NCBI GenBank assembly: GCA_019055375.1
Contig: JAHQIW010005575.1
Location: forward strand, 124,001-188,000
Length of the DNA stretch: 64,000 nucleotides
DNA from: Parelaphostrongylus tenuis
Lineage: Eukaryota; Nematoda; Chromadorea; Rhabditida; Metastrongylidae
Reading direction: 5' to 3'
Position 1 is the first letter of the stretch; every line of letters starts with the position of its first letter. Made by a program: the position numbers and the translations under genes. Below the pieces are notes generated by a model. That model searched no databases. It saw only the letters and a list, made by a program, of their open reading frames with translations, and was not told where the DNA came from. Shown in pieces: positions 54,930 to 64,000 of the stretch.

Positions 54930-57900
54930 AGATTTCAGTGACGAAAGATCATTGGGGAACTTTTGCATATTATTTGATGCGTCTATAGCAGTTTTTGCGT
55001 TTTTGTGGCGTGAGAAGAATATGTCAAAAGAAAAAATCACTCAGTGATGTAGAGTGAGACACAAAGCTTTCGCATCAGGGGAATCGAACCCACATCTCAC
55101 TCTAAGCGGAAGCGCGTGCTCTAACTCGTTGCACTACTGACGCCCACTTTGCTCACCACTCTTTCTACGCTACAATGCATCATCGCAAAAATCACTACTC
55201 AATTTCAGTCGTTTCAAAACAATCGATTCTGGTGCCAGCATTATGCCATTTGGACAACGTGACTGGAGAAAAGTACTACGACGGCCACCTTAAAGCGATG
55301 CAATGGATACCAATCAGCGGTTCATATAGTCCTCTTTTGAGAAGAGGAAGATCAGTGAAGTACTATTATTCCTGCTAAATATGAAATAAATGATTTAGGA
55401 CTAGGAATTATGTTGTTTTCGATTCTTGTGTATAGAATCCGATCATCACAACAAAAACGGAGCTGCAGCTGGTCAGAGTCAACGGAGCACTCCAAACAGG
55501 TTAGGAATTAAGGATTGCTCTTAAAGTCTTATAGCTCGATGATAAGATCAACAAAAATTTATTCAGCTCTACACTGCTTGTTTTCTGAGATGCTTTCTAA
55601 TGGGAATCTCAGTACATTCACCATTGCTATTAATTTATTCAGTTACCGAGTACAGACACTTAGAAGAGATCAGAGATATCCTTATCAGGTTTGTACGAAA
55701 TAGACAGGAAAGCTACAGTCATCTAAAAAGTTATAATTTCAATTTTCGTCAACTTTGAGTTGATCTGTAGTCTATGGAAAAAAGGCGCATCAGTTTGTTC
55801 TGGTTTTCTTTTTTCTATTTATTTCTGAGGTTGGCTATAGTCAAGAGTTCTTTCTCCTTCCGAAATGGAATCCATGACATCAAAATTGTCACAACAAAAC
55901 CTAGTGAAGCTACTGCTAAGTAAAATTATTTTTCAAATGATAAGATAAACACCTGCGCGAACGTAAGTTATGTTAGCGCAAATCTGTTGAGGAGCTTAAC
56001 CCTGGATCGGTAAAATTTTTCCCAAAATAGGGGTCAACTGACCACGAGGAGTTACTTCCGGCTGTAACCAGAAGGTTCTACATTGTAACCGTTCGCAAAT
56101 CAAATTCAGAATATTGTACGCTGTGCTCGTTGCTATACCACAACCATTATGGTACATGTTCTCCATGCCTGATTTTACTGAAAACGCCAGATTACTTTTC
56201 AATCAGTATGGACATGATATGGAGAGAAAGTGGCAGAGTGCAGGTGATGACTATTTAGTTTTCCGTTATATTCATTAGCTCTCACAGAAAGGAGAAAGAT
56301 TGAAGGAAAAGAACTTTGAACATTCTAGTCGCACAGGCTGGCTTTATCACTGATTTTGTCAAACTCCTTTTCCACTTTGCAAATATGTCGAGTGAGTAAT
56401 AGAACTAGGCCCTTCTTCTAATTCTCCGATTTGCGACCGCTTTGTGATGGCCTGTAATTCAAGTTTTGCCATTTTAGCACGACACCAGTGTGTATACAAA
56501 ACTCTACACGCTGTCGCGAATGGATTGACTAGTACTTCTGAGACCACTTCGCTTTTTTGTATATTATGAAATGAATTCTATAGGCTCATCGATCGCCCAC
56601 TCTTACCCTAGATTTGAGAAGACGTGGCATTATACTGCAACTTTCGGAATCCGTATCTTGAATAGTTATTTAATTTGTATTTAGACGACCCGCCTCAAAA
56701 CGCGCAGCATCTGGATCCATACGGTGAAGTTAATCCATTCGGTTCATGGTTTTCGTCAACAGGAAGCATAACTGGAAACACCGGTATCCCTGTCGGAGAC
56801 AAAGTGAGTATATAGTTCACATCGAGAAAATGTTTTAGGCCAAGACAAAATCTTCGGTCATTTTAAACTTGAAGACTGAAAGCAGATCCTTGGAAATAAA
56901 TATATTGTTACAGCTATGCCAGGAATACAAAAGGATTTCAAGGAAAATACATACACTTCCCAATGATTTATGGAACAAATTTAGTTGAATGTTCAGCATT
57001 TCTGCTTGAAAAGTGTTCCTAGAATGACACTATGCTTACAAATGATAAAGGATATATAATATGGCATTACTCATTCCCCAGGGATGTGCTATGCATTCTA
57101 CTTCATCGTAGCATCCTCATGGTGAATGAATGCGTATCTGACCTAAATAGTGACTTGTGGAAACCTAGTAATTTATCTAATCACTGTTTTCATTTACCAG
57201 GGCCAATTTGTACCAATTTGCAAATTGCGGAGAGAGGGAAGCCTCTGTGGACTCGAGGCTCTGGATCGCACCGCCAATCTATACACTAAATAATCAAGCG
57301 TTATAAACCTTTATGCTACGGATCTCACCTGCTACACTACGCTTATAGTTCATCTATAAGTGAATATTCTACAAGGAGACTGACTGTGGATAATTCACAT
57401 GGATTATCATTGCACCCTCACATCAATATATTAGTCGCATGTACTGTCAATTACTTCTCATAGCGAGGCATTCCCCAATTCGTTTCTGGCTTGATTCACG
57501 CAATTCACTCAGAATATTCAGAGAGTTAAGCTCTAAAGTTTTACCCTGCACGAGGATGGCGACTTTTACTTCAAAAATCTCGCCGTGATCTCTTTGTTCT
57601 GCGCATGATAGGCATATATTCCCTAATAATATGCTAACTTTATGAGTTCGGGTACAGTGTACTCGATCTTCCAAGACGTCCAGGGACGGATACATTGGCA
57701 AAAATGTAGGACAGTGTGTCCGTGTGAAAGAACACCTACTCGGCAAACCTATAATCAAACGAAATACCCCACTACGCGCGCACAGAACACAGAGACATTA
57801 TGGAGAAGATTTTGAACTAGAAATCACCATCTCATCAAAGGAGTGTATAACCTTAACAAGTAAAATCCTGAAGCAGTCGGGATAAATTCTATGAATCCGA

Positions 57901-58266
57901 ATTCAACGATAGTCAAGGGAAGCTTCGTTATCCACATGATCTCATGTAAAAAAAACTACTCTGAAATGAGAGAGGTGCATTTAAAATCTTTTATTCTTCA
58001 GTAGGAGATATGTAGGAACCTTCCAAACCAATAAGGCTGAAGTATTTAACCTACACTAAATGACCTCGTGTTTTGTCAACCTAGAAAAAGCAGTGAATTA
58101 TTGAGTGATGCCAAGGTTAGCAAATAATCTTTCTTACAAATTCGTGCACTATTTTTACAAAAAAAAAAAAACTTGATTACAACTCTTTCAGGTTTACACA
58201 ACATCCGATTTCATCACGACAAAAAACAGGCCGGTTTTCGAATTGGATGACATGACTAGCTTCTGA
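54930..58266 (+). CDS. C-terminal exons of a membrane-associated protein with an NPF motif
   Basis: Exons are 54930-55009, 55209-55354, 55436-55499, 56685-56803 and 58192-58266; phases 2/1, 1/0, 0/1, 1/0, 0/stop. They encode GNFCILFDASIAVFAFLW (possible membrane segment), HLDNVTGEKYYDGHLKAMQW, NPIITTKTELQLVRVNGALQ, a DPYGEVNPFGSWFSS stretch and a C-terminus ending PVFELDDMTSF. NPF is the EH-domain binding tripeptide of endocytic proteins (known); its use here is inference. The exons lie downstream of the serpentine-receptor exons on the same strand and could be that gene's cytoplasmic tail. No family match was recognised. Confidence 0.5.
55055..55165 (-). repeat. tRNA-like unit, family S2
   Basis: On the minus strand AGTGCAACGAGTTAGAGCAC (A-box-like) and GTGGGTTCGATTCCCC (B box). 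It sits in the intron between the exons at 55009 and 55209. Confidence 0.65.
57040..57295 (-). repeat. Degenerate SINE, family S1
   Basis: The plus strand reads GGGATGTGCTATGCATTC, ATGGTGAATGAATGCGTATC, TGACCTAAATAGTGACTTGTG and CAGGGCCAATTTGTACC, in tail-to-head order. Confidence 0.5.
57447..57758 (-). mobile_element. Penelope-like retroelement fragment (GIY-YIG endonuclease end)
   Basis: The frame contains QRDHGEIFEVKVAILVQG followed by a C-terminal SSQKRIGECLAM. This resembles the stretch after the GIY-YIG core in Penelope-like endonucleases (DHG..F.VK..IL, then a conserved R.EC). No reverse transcriptase was found nearby. Similarity is judged by eye. Confidence 0.4.
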
Positions 58267-58269
58267 AAA

Positions 58270-59905
58270 AGTATCCACAAGACTTAAGAATGATAGCCCA
58301 GATCTTTTATTATTGGCACAATAAGAAAGATGGCGACAAAATGAGCGATACAGTTGTTGTACTGCTGTGTTCTATTCACATCAATTATAAAAGCAATCAA
58401 TGAAAATGCACTGATACTCTTCCACATTCTTTATCGTTACATGGATGAGATCAGTTTGAGTGGTAGAAGAACTCCAAAATTTCATCGTTGACTTTATTAA
58501 GCCCGTAGTTAAGCCTACCGCGATCAAGCTATATTTCTCGTGGCCAGCCCACCTGATCACGCGTGATAATCGACTTTTACACGCCTTCTGTTCTTTTTAC
58601 AATAAAAATAATAAGGACTTACTGATATTTGAAGGAATTGCAGACTTGTAAATATGGTAGGGTTCTAAGTTCCTGACCTTTTGCAGATGTTAGGTACGAC
58701 CACTGCATCTCGTCTTATACTTCCGCATGCAGCCGAAATCCCGTTGTTTAGCTTTCATTTACTCGCTATTCCTCTTTCACGGCAAGATATGGTGACTAAA
58801 TGCAACCAATGGATGCTGAAATATGGGCGAAACTAGGAACCTCAGGCTTCAAAACCTGCGATTACCCAGACTCACGTGCTTCTCAATGAACCAACGGGTT
58901 CCCTGCTGCTTTTGTGTAATATTTTAAAAGGGGAAGCAATGCTTTTCTTCTCATCTAGCTAATCACGCTCAACTCCCTTGACTGAGTACCGTCTTAGAAC
59001 TGTGAGTCTCAAGTCAAAGGCGGTTTACGGAACATCCATTGAGATTATTGAAACAAAAACAACTTTATGCTTTTTGGTTATCGCTAACCATTTTTGAAGG
59101 GGCCTTTTTTCTGAACAAAGGAATCCAATTGGAGTCTTAGTAACTATCCAAAAGCTTAAATCTCGTTGATTTTGAAAGTGCATTAGTTTTATGAAAAGGC
59201 CTTCTGACAACGCTGTAGAGTGAAAATAAAATTGCGTTTCACATACGGCGTGTTTCCGCGAGTATCTCTGCTATTTAGTGGGAACTTCCCCTCTGTTTCG
59301 TAGAAATTCCTAGGTTTTCTGCATCAGTTGTATAAAAAAAGAACTTTGCTCCATCGTTCTGTGCGCTTGTGCTTCCTATTTCAAATAGACTTGCTGATGA
59401 GTCTAGGCCTGAGCAGCGTAAGCCTATGCAAGAAAGACCTATAAACGTGTAGGAGAAACCTGGAGCATTAGGATCACGCGTTTTTATCTAGAGTTTCTTC
59501 CTTCAAAAAGGTAAAACCTCAAATTGCACAAAAAAATTGCGCATACATATGAATTCTGTAGTGTGATCGATATACAGCCACTTATACACTCTAGCCGAAA
59601 ATAATGCGCGCCGAGTGTGAAATAAAATCTTCTTTTGGCTGCTACAGTGCACTAAGAAGTCCGTTGTACAAACCAAGTACACCCTTGAAATCACCAAGAT
59701 TCAAGCTTTCTTAATATTGAGAAGTCTACGAAAAAAGCTTCAACAGTGAAAAAACGCGCTAAGTGGAAACATAATCTACCTACACTGCTATGGCGCGCAC
59801 CAAAAATGCCTTTTTAGAATTGAAGAACAACATCAAAATTTCCGAGATTTCAGAAAACGAATTACAATAGCTACAAGAAAAAAAAGCAGAAAACGCGCTG
59901 CCCCA
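58270..59905. repeat. Interspersed-repeat region without a clear gene
   Basis: From about 59000, blocks such as CAAAAGCTTAAATCTCGTTG, TATGAAAAGGCCTTCTGACA and GAAAATAAAATTGCGTTTCA, plus the inverse near 59580-59700, match repeats at 14.7, 15.4, 30.6, 31.7 and 34.1 kb. The right end reads GCCCCAAAAGGTTGA. A 63-codon frame at 58460-58651 has no motif. Confidence 0.45.
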
Positions 59906-59935
59906 AAAGGTTGAAAATGGTTACTGAACTGAAAA

Positions 59936-60139
59936 GTGTCACCAAGAGCATTGTATCCGTCACAGCACCCTCAGATTACAGATTTTAGATATCGTAGAAA
60001 TGAAATGAAGCAGGTACGTTTGTTTTCTTTTGACACTAGTCACTGGTCTTCAACGGGCAGTATTCCAACGGACACCCAGTATTTTACACACCAGCTTGTA
60101 AAGAGAAGTGATAAACGCATTGAGGAACGAGAACAATGA
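59936..60139 (+). CDS. Possible terminal exon, unassigned
   Basis: The open frame reads SPRALYPSQHPQITDFRYRR, continues VRLFSFDTSHWSSTGSIP and ends KRIEEREQ. A good donor-like CAG|GTACGT lies at 60013, but the next acceptor is only 26 bp away, so read-through is more likely. No partner exon was found upstream of the repeat that ends at 59905. Confidence 0.25.
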   Translation: MSPRALYPSQHPQITDFRYRRNEMKQVRLFSFDTSHWSSTGSIPTDTQYFTHQLVKRSDKRIEEREQ

Positions 60140-60274
60140 TGACATGAGAGACCTTAGTAGGTCTAGCAAAGAAGTGTCATCAATAGCGGCTAGACCGAGG
60201 AAAAGCAAAAAAGGACTATGAACTTCTTTTAGCCTTCTGAGCTTCAAATTGCTATGAAATAACATTCTAATCTC

Positions 60275-60665
60275 TAATTTTGAGTGTTTTCTTAAGACCA
60301 TGCCCAAATTTCAGCATATCTCATGATCATTATTTGAGCCATCATGTCAAATGGTCTGGTAATAGGCTCTTGTACAGCCCGATACACGTGTTTTGACCTT
60401 GCAGTCTCGTGAGTTGGGCAGAACCCGTAGTCTATCAGCCTTTTTACAACACTGTATGCTCGGTGATAATTTAACTTGACTTACAGTGTAAAGCGTTTAT
60501 CATCGCTACCTTTCTATAGTGGAGAGTAAGGCTCCCGATAGGATTGGCTGAAAGGACTAAAAAACGACGGGTTCTGCCCGACTGACGAGATTGTAAGGTC
60601 AAAACACGTGTATCGGACTGTACAAGAGCCCGTTACCAACCCACATGATATGTTGGCTCAAATAA
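60275..60665. repeat. Fold-back element, family A
   Basis: TTTTGAGTGTTTTCTTAAGACC start, TTGTACAGCCCGATACACGTG and its inverse CACGTGTATCGGACTGTACAA, ending at TGTTGGCTCAAATAATAAT. Confidence 0.75.
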
Positions 60666-60689
60666 TAATTATGGGATATAAAAATCTGA

Positions 60690-61083
60690 TAATTTGATAA
60701 CATGATAACATATTCTAAAACTTTTATGAGGTCGGGTACGGCACTTATACACTACAAGACAGCTGCTGTTTCGCCCTTCCAGGTTCATGAGTAGCAGTGT
60801 CTTTCGCTTCAGCCGATCGCTTGGGGATAACCGCTACATATGAAGGAGTCGACGCCGATTTACTAGATCACCGCATGTCAGGTGACAAAATCTTATTACG
60901 CGACACGAATTTTTTATAAGTAAGGGTATATCCTCCTGTGAGGGATCGGCTGATCCGAAAGGCACCGTGATAGTGATGATCCTGTAAAGGTGAAACACCA
61001 GCTATCTATACTGTATAAGTGCCGTACCAGACCTCATAAAAGGTTCAAAACATGTTATCATGTTATCACATTATCAGAATGTT
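60690..61083. repeat. Fold-back element abutting family A
   Basis: GATAATTTGATAACATGATA and TTTTATGAGGTCGGGTACGG on the left; CCGTACCAGACCTCATAAAA and ATGTTATCATGTTATCACAT on the right. It is inserted directly beside the previous element. Confidence 0.75.
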
Positions 61084-61405
61084 ACTGCTTTTGAAAGAGG
61101 TCTATATAAACATTCAAGAGTAAATGTATGATTCAAGCTTTCAGATAGCATACTTAGCTAACTATTTTATTATGTGACGAACCACAAAGAACACAATCAA
61201 GAAGGCTTTTCATTAAATCGTTTAATTTTTACTTACATTTTACAAAGTCTATCTTTTGAATTCAGCGATTTCTTTATTCTGAGATACCATGACAATTACC
61301 TCCTCAGTCGAAATTAGTGAAATTTCCTCAACAGATCGAGACAAAAGGATCAACAGACAATAAATATTACAACAACCTGCTCCACTGTTTGAATAGTTCA
61401 AGGAG

Positions 61406-64000
61406 TCACTTATTATTAACGGATTCGCCTTTCAAATAGTCGGCAAAATGGTTTGCAGCTGTGAACCTGGAATTTTTTCGAATGAAAGACATTCAAATAG
61501 AAATGAGACAAAGCACAGCTGCATATTCACCTTGCCTGAGGTTCCATCGGCATGAACAGAGGCTTGATTATATTAGCAAACGTAGTCCAACAGAACTCTC
61601 CGTCTTCCAAAGGAATATCTTCCATTTTCACATCACGACTGACTTTTGAGACCTATACAAACACCAGCAAACCGAGTGAAGCACGTAGTATTATTTCCGC
61701 TGCGACAACGCAATAAGGAAAGTTTTTGGAAACCACATTTTTGAATAGTTGCTGGAAGTCTGAGAAAATAATTCTTTTCAGCGAGAGGAGCCTCCAGAAA
61801 ACAATATATTTCTTTAAGATACTCGCAATCCCAAAAGGCTTGGCATATAATTTCATTTCAAAAAAGCAAATCAAAAGTGAAATATGAGTCGGTGCAAAAC
61901 AATACCTCAAACTTTCTTTGTCGTCTCTGAGCTGCGCCCCAAGGGCGCAATGATAAATCTGAACAGTTTCGAGGATTCTTGGAAAGTACTGACTCCTAAA
62001 ATGAGACCAATTTGAAAGAACATTAAATCCTCACACAAAAGTATGTTTCTCATGGGTGCTTTTCCTCCAGAATCTTTATAGCCGAAAAAAAATAGAAGTA
62101 CAACGAACAAAAGGAATGAAGACTTAATCTCTCAAATCGATCATGTTAACAAGTATTTCAAGAGCAATTAATGATACACTTTAACGAGATATAGACTCAC
62201 CATTTGACAGTCACCTTGGTCATACCGCCAGTTATTGCACGCAGCCATCCTATCGTCGCAAATCCCGGAAGGGAACGGAATCAGCCGAGAATAGTGCTCC
62301 TTGTCGGCGCTGTCAAATATGCCAATACCGAGTATTTTTACAAATACTGTACTATATCAATCGAGTATTTGTACAAATACTGTACTATTTCAGAAAAATA
62401 AACCGGAGGAATACGGTTTTCAAATGGTTCTCAAAGAAAGAGATAAGCAAAATACAAAGAACACATCGACTTACTTCTCAAATTCTATACAACCAGGATG
62501 TTCTGAGATGGTAGAAATGATCTCAGTGGCCGATTCTCTTTCCTTTTCGTCTTCTAGAAATATCACTTACAGAGTATTTCAAAAAAGATCCTGAGCACAA
62601 CTTCAGGGGACGTGACACATTGAAAAGTAAAATTTAGCAATGAAGCTGAATAAGAAACGAGCTTTGGAGACTTGAGAAACACTCGGTAGTAGTATGGAGG
62701 CTAAATTGCCTAGGTAAAACAGAATATATTCAAATTAATCCATTCTAACGTTTATTTACTTACTTACTTATTTGGATACTTAAAGCTGATCTTCACTGAT
62801 ATTGCGAGCCCAGCATGGTTTCTATTCCTTGTTCTCTCGTAGGTCTTCCTAAGCTCAGAAGGGTTCGACTTTTCCACCCGGAAAGCTCAGATAAGAGTGA
62901 ACCATACCAGGAATCGTCGCCGTCTTCGTAACAACTAGCTGCAATGGCAATCTCCCTCTGATCCGGAAGAGCCGGTGACTATCTAGTGTGAATACGACCT
63001 GAGCATGACTTCGGCAAGGCTGACCTCGGAACCCCAGGGGATAAAAGGAGCTAAACCAGCAAGAACTGCGAATATTTACACCCAAGAAAATTTCAATCCC
63101 TTAGAGACCATGAGACCTCTACATGCTCATCGCGTGACATCAAATCTCACTCAGCTACTATAGCGGCGTCGCTTCTTGTGGGAAAGCAGGTAGACGTCCA
63201 GACATGCAGGTGCCGCCTGCCTGACTGCCGCGCTAGCGACGACGCGAAGCCGCCTAATTATCAACGCAGGTCCTCAAACGGTTAAAAAAATCTCCCAACG
63301 CTGATCAATCGCTGAGGGATGCGGTAGACAAGACTGGGTACCCATTCACAGACTATCCGCTGGGGGAGGGATGAAGGACTTCGTCACTGCGAGATCAAGC
63401 CAAAGACCACGTGTTCGTGTATGTCGCAGGGTATCTCTAGCCACTACGCCAAACGCGTCCTGTTTACATTCTATGTACATATTTCACTTTCATTCTTGAT
63501 TTTGTAGCGATTCCTAGCATATCCATAACACCATATTCTCTAAAATTTCATTGAAACTTTTATTCAATTATGTGGAGCGCTGTGCAAAATCATTTAAGTC
63601 AGCCGGGATCCCATCGATCCGGGATCGGGATCCCGGCTGACGCAAATGTTTTTGCACAGCACTCCACATTATTGGGTATATTACAAGATCATACCACCGT
63701 AAGTGGCGGTCAGATAAAAAGAATTTAATTGGAACACTTCCTACCAAAAAAAAATAAATAAATGAAATAGAACAACCAGTATTGAGAATCGAAAAACTTC
63801 CGCTACAAGCTGTGATCTACCTAGATAATGGGAAATCGTTTGCAGCTTACCTAAATCAGAAACAGTCATGTGCAAAGTAGATTTTCGGCTGGCGGTAGTG
63901 ATAATATTTGCTTCGGATCGACGTCTTTTGGCTTTTTTGTATACTTCGACTCACATGACCATACGGAACCCATTCACAAGGAATAGGCTCCTTAGACAAT
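61406..64000 (-). CDS. Multi-exon gene with ShK-like cysteine pattern, 5' end beyond the window
   Basis: Exons (minus) are 64000-63955 (partial), 62998-62908, 62553-62475, 62309-62201, 61995-61906, 61652-61531 and 61466-61406; every phase fits. It encodes PIPCEWVPYGH, RLFRIRGRLPLQLVVTKTAT, ESATEIISTISEHPGCIEFE, then ICDDRMAACNNWRYDQGDCQ and NPRNCSD, and a C-terminus with EDGEFCWTTFANIIKPLF and HFADYLKGESVNNK. The spacing CxDx4Cx2Wx5GxC, then 12 residues to the next Cys, follows the first four cysteines of ShK-type domains approximately, but the last two are absent. ShK domains occur in many secreted nematode proteins. Function unknown. Confidence 0.6.
63100..63285. repeat. GC-rich MITE-like block ending in TTAA
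   Basis: GCGGCGTCGCTTCTTGTGGG and CGACGACGCGAAGCCGCC form inverted blocks. The right end reads TCCTCAAACGGTTAA, like the elements at 11.4, 22.0 and 28.3 kb. The left end is unclear. Confidence 0.45.
63295..63462 (-). repeat. Truncated SINE, family S1
   Basis: GGCGTAGTGGCTAGAGATAC head (minus strand) and GGGATGCGGTAGAC tail with part of the body missing. Confidence 0.6.
63569..63669. repeat. ~100-bp near-perfect hairpin
   Basis: TGTGGAGCGCTGTGCAAAA..GTCAGCCGGGATCCC and GGGATCCCGGCTGACG..TTTTGCACAGCACTCCACA are inverted, with a loop of about 15 bases (ATCGATCCGGGATC). A miniature fold-back inside the large intron of the right-edge gene. Confidence 0.85.

Noticed and set aside
55566..55688. 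Frame ending in a GPCR-TM7-like IYSVTEYRHLEEIRDIL
   Set aside because: It resembles the end of a nematode receptor TM7, but its phase does not join the exons at 55499 or 56685, and another frame is equally open.

Overview
This window reads as nuclear DNA of a clade V parasitic nematode, most likely a strongylid such as a hookworm (inference). It has small exons with GT..AG introns, spliced relatives of nematode genes, an RTE-clade retrotransposon, Tc1/mariner remnants and very many tRNA-derived and fold-back repeats. There is no prokaryotic operon, CRISPR array, rRNA gene or intact tRNA gene. Nearly every gene is split into exons of 20-300 bp, so long open frames mislead. The gene models below were built by hand from splice sites, and the main test was that the reading-frame phase is kept across every junction.

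Layout. 0.1-4.1 kb (+): a gene with two successive RING-like zinc modules, ending at a poly(A) signal. 5.7-7.3 kb (-): the C-terminal exons of mitochondrial ribosomal protein S14, followed on the same strand by an IQ-motif gene, possibly as an operon. 7.4-11.0 kb: a decayed RTE retrotransposon carrying a nested fold-back element, inserted next to the S14 exons. 11-17 kb: mostly repeats, plus one possible membrane-anchor exon (-). 17.1-39.5 kb (+): a numb-associated/AAK1-type kinase gene (C. elegans SEL-5 type), about 27 exons over 22 kb, with introns packed with repeats. 39.8-40.2 kb (-): the 3' exons of an unassigned gene. 40.3-46.3 kb: transposons, SINEs and fold-backs. 46.5-48.4 kb (-): a ten-exon gene for a probable membrane protein. 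49.8-50.3 kb (+): a three-exon gene for a small cysteine-containing, probably secreted protein. 51.6-52.3 kb (+): exons of a seven-transmembrane serpentine receptor. 54.9-58.3 kb (+): C-terminal exons of another protein with an NPF motif, possibly the same gene. 61.4-64.0 kb (-): a multi-exon gene with an ShK-like cysteine pattern that runs off the right edge.

The genes do not form a pathway. SEL-5/AAK1-type kinases act in clathrin-adaptor endocytosis, S14 in mitochondrial translation, RING proteins usually in ubiquitin transfer, and serpentine receptors in chemosensation. The most striking sequence-level feature is the density and variety of inverted-repeat elements. Several of them carry tRNA-type Pol III promoter boxes inside both arms.
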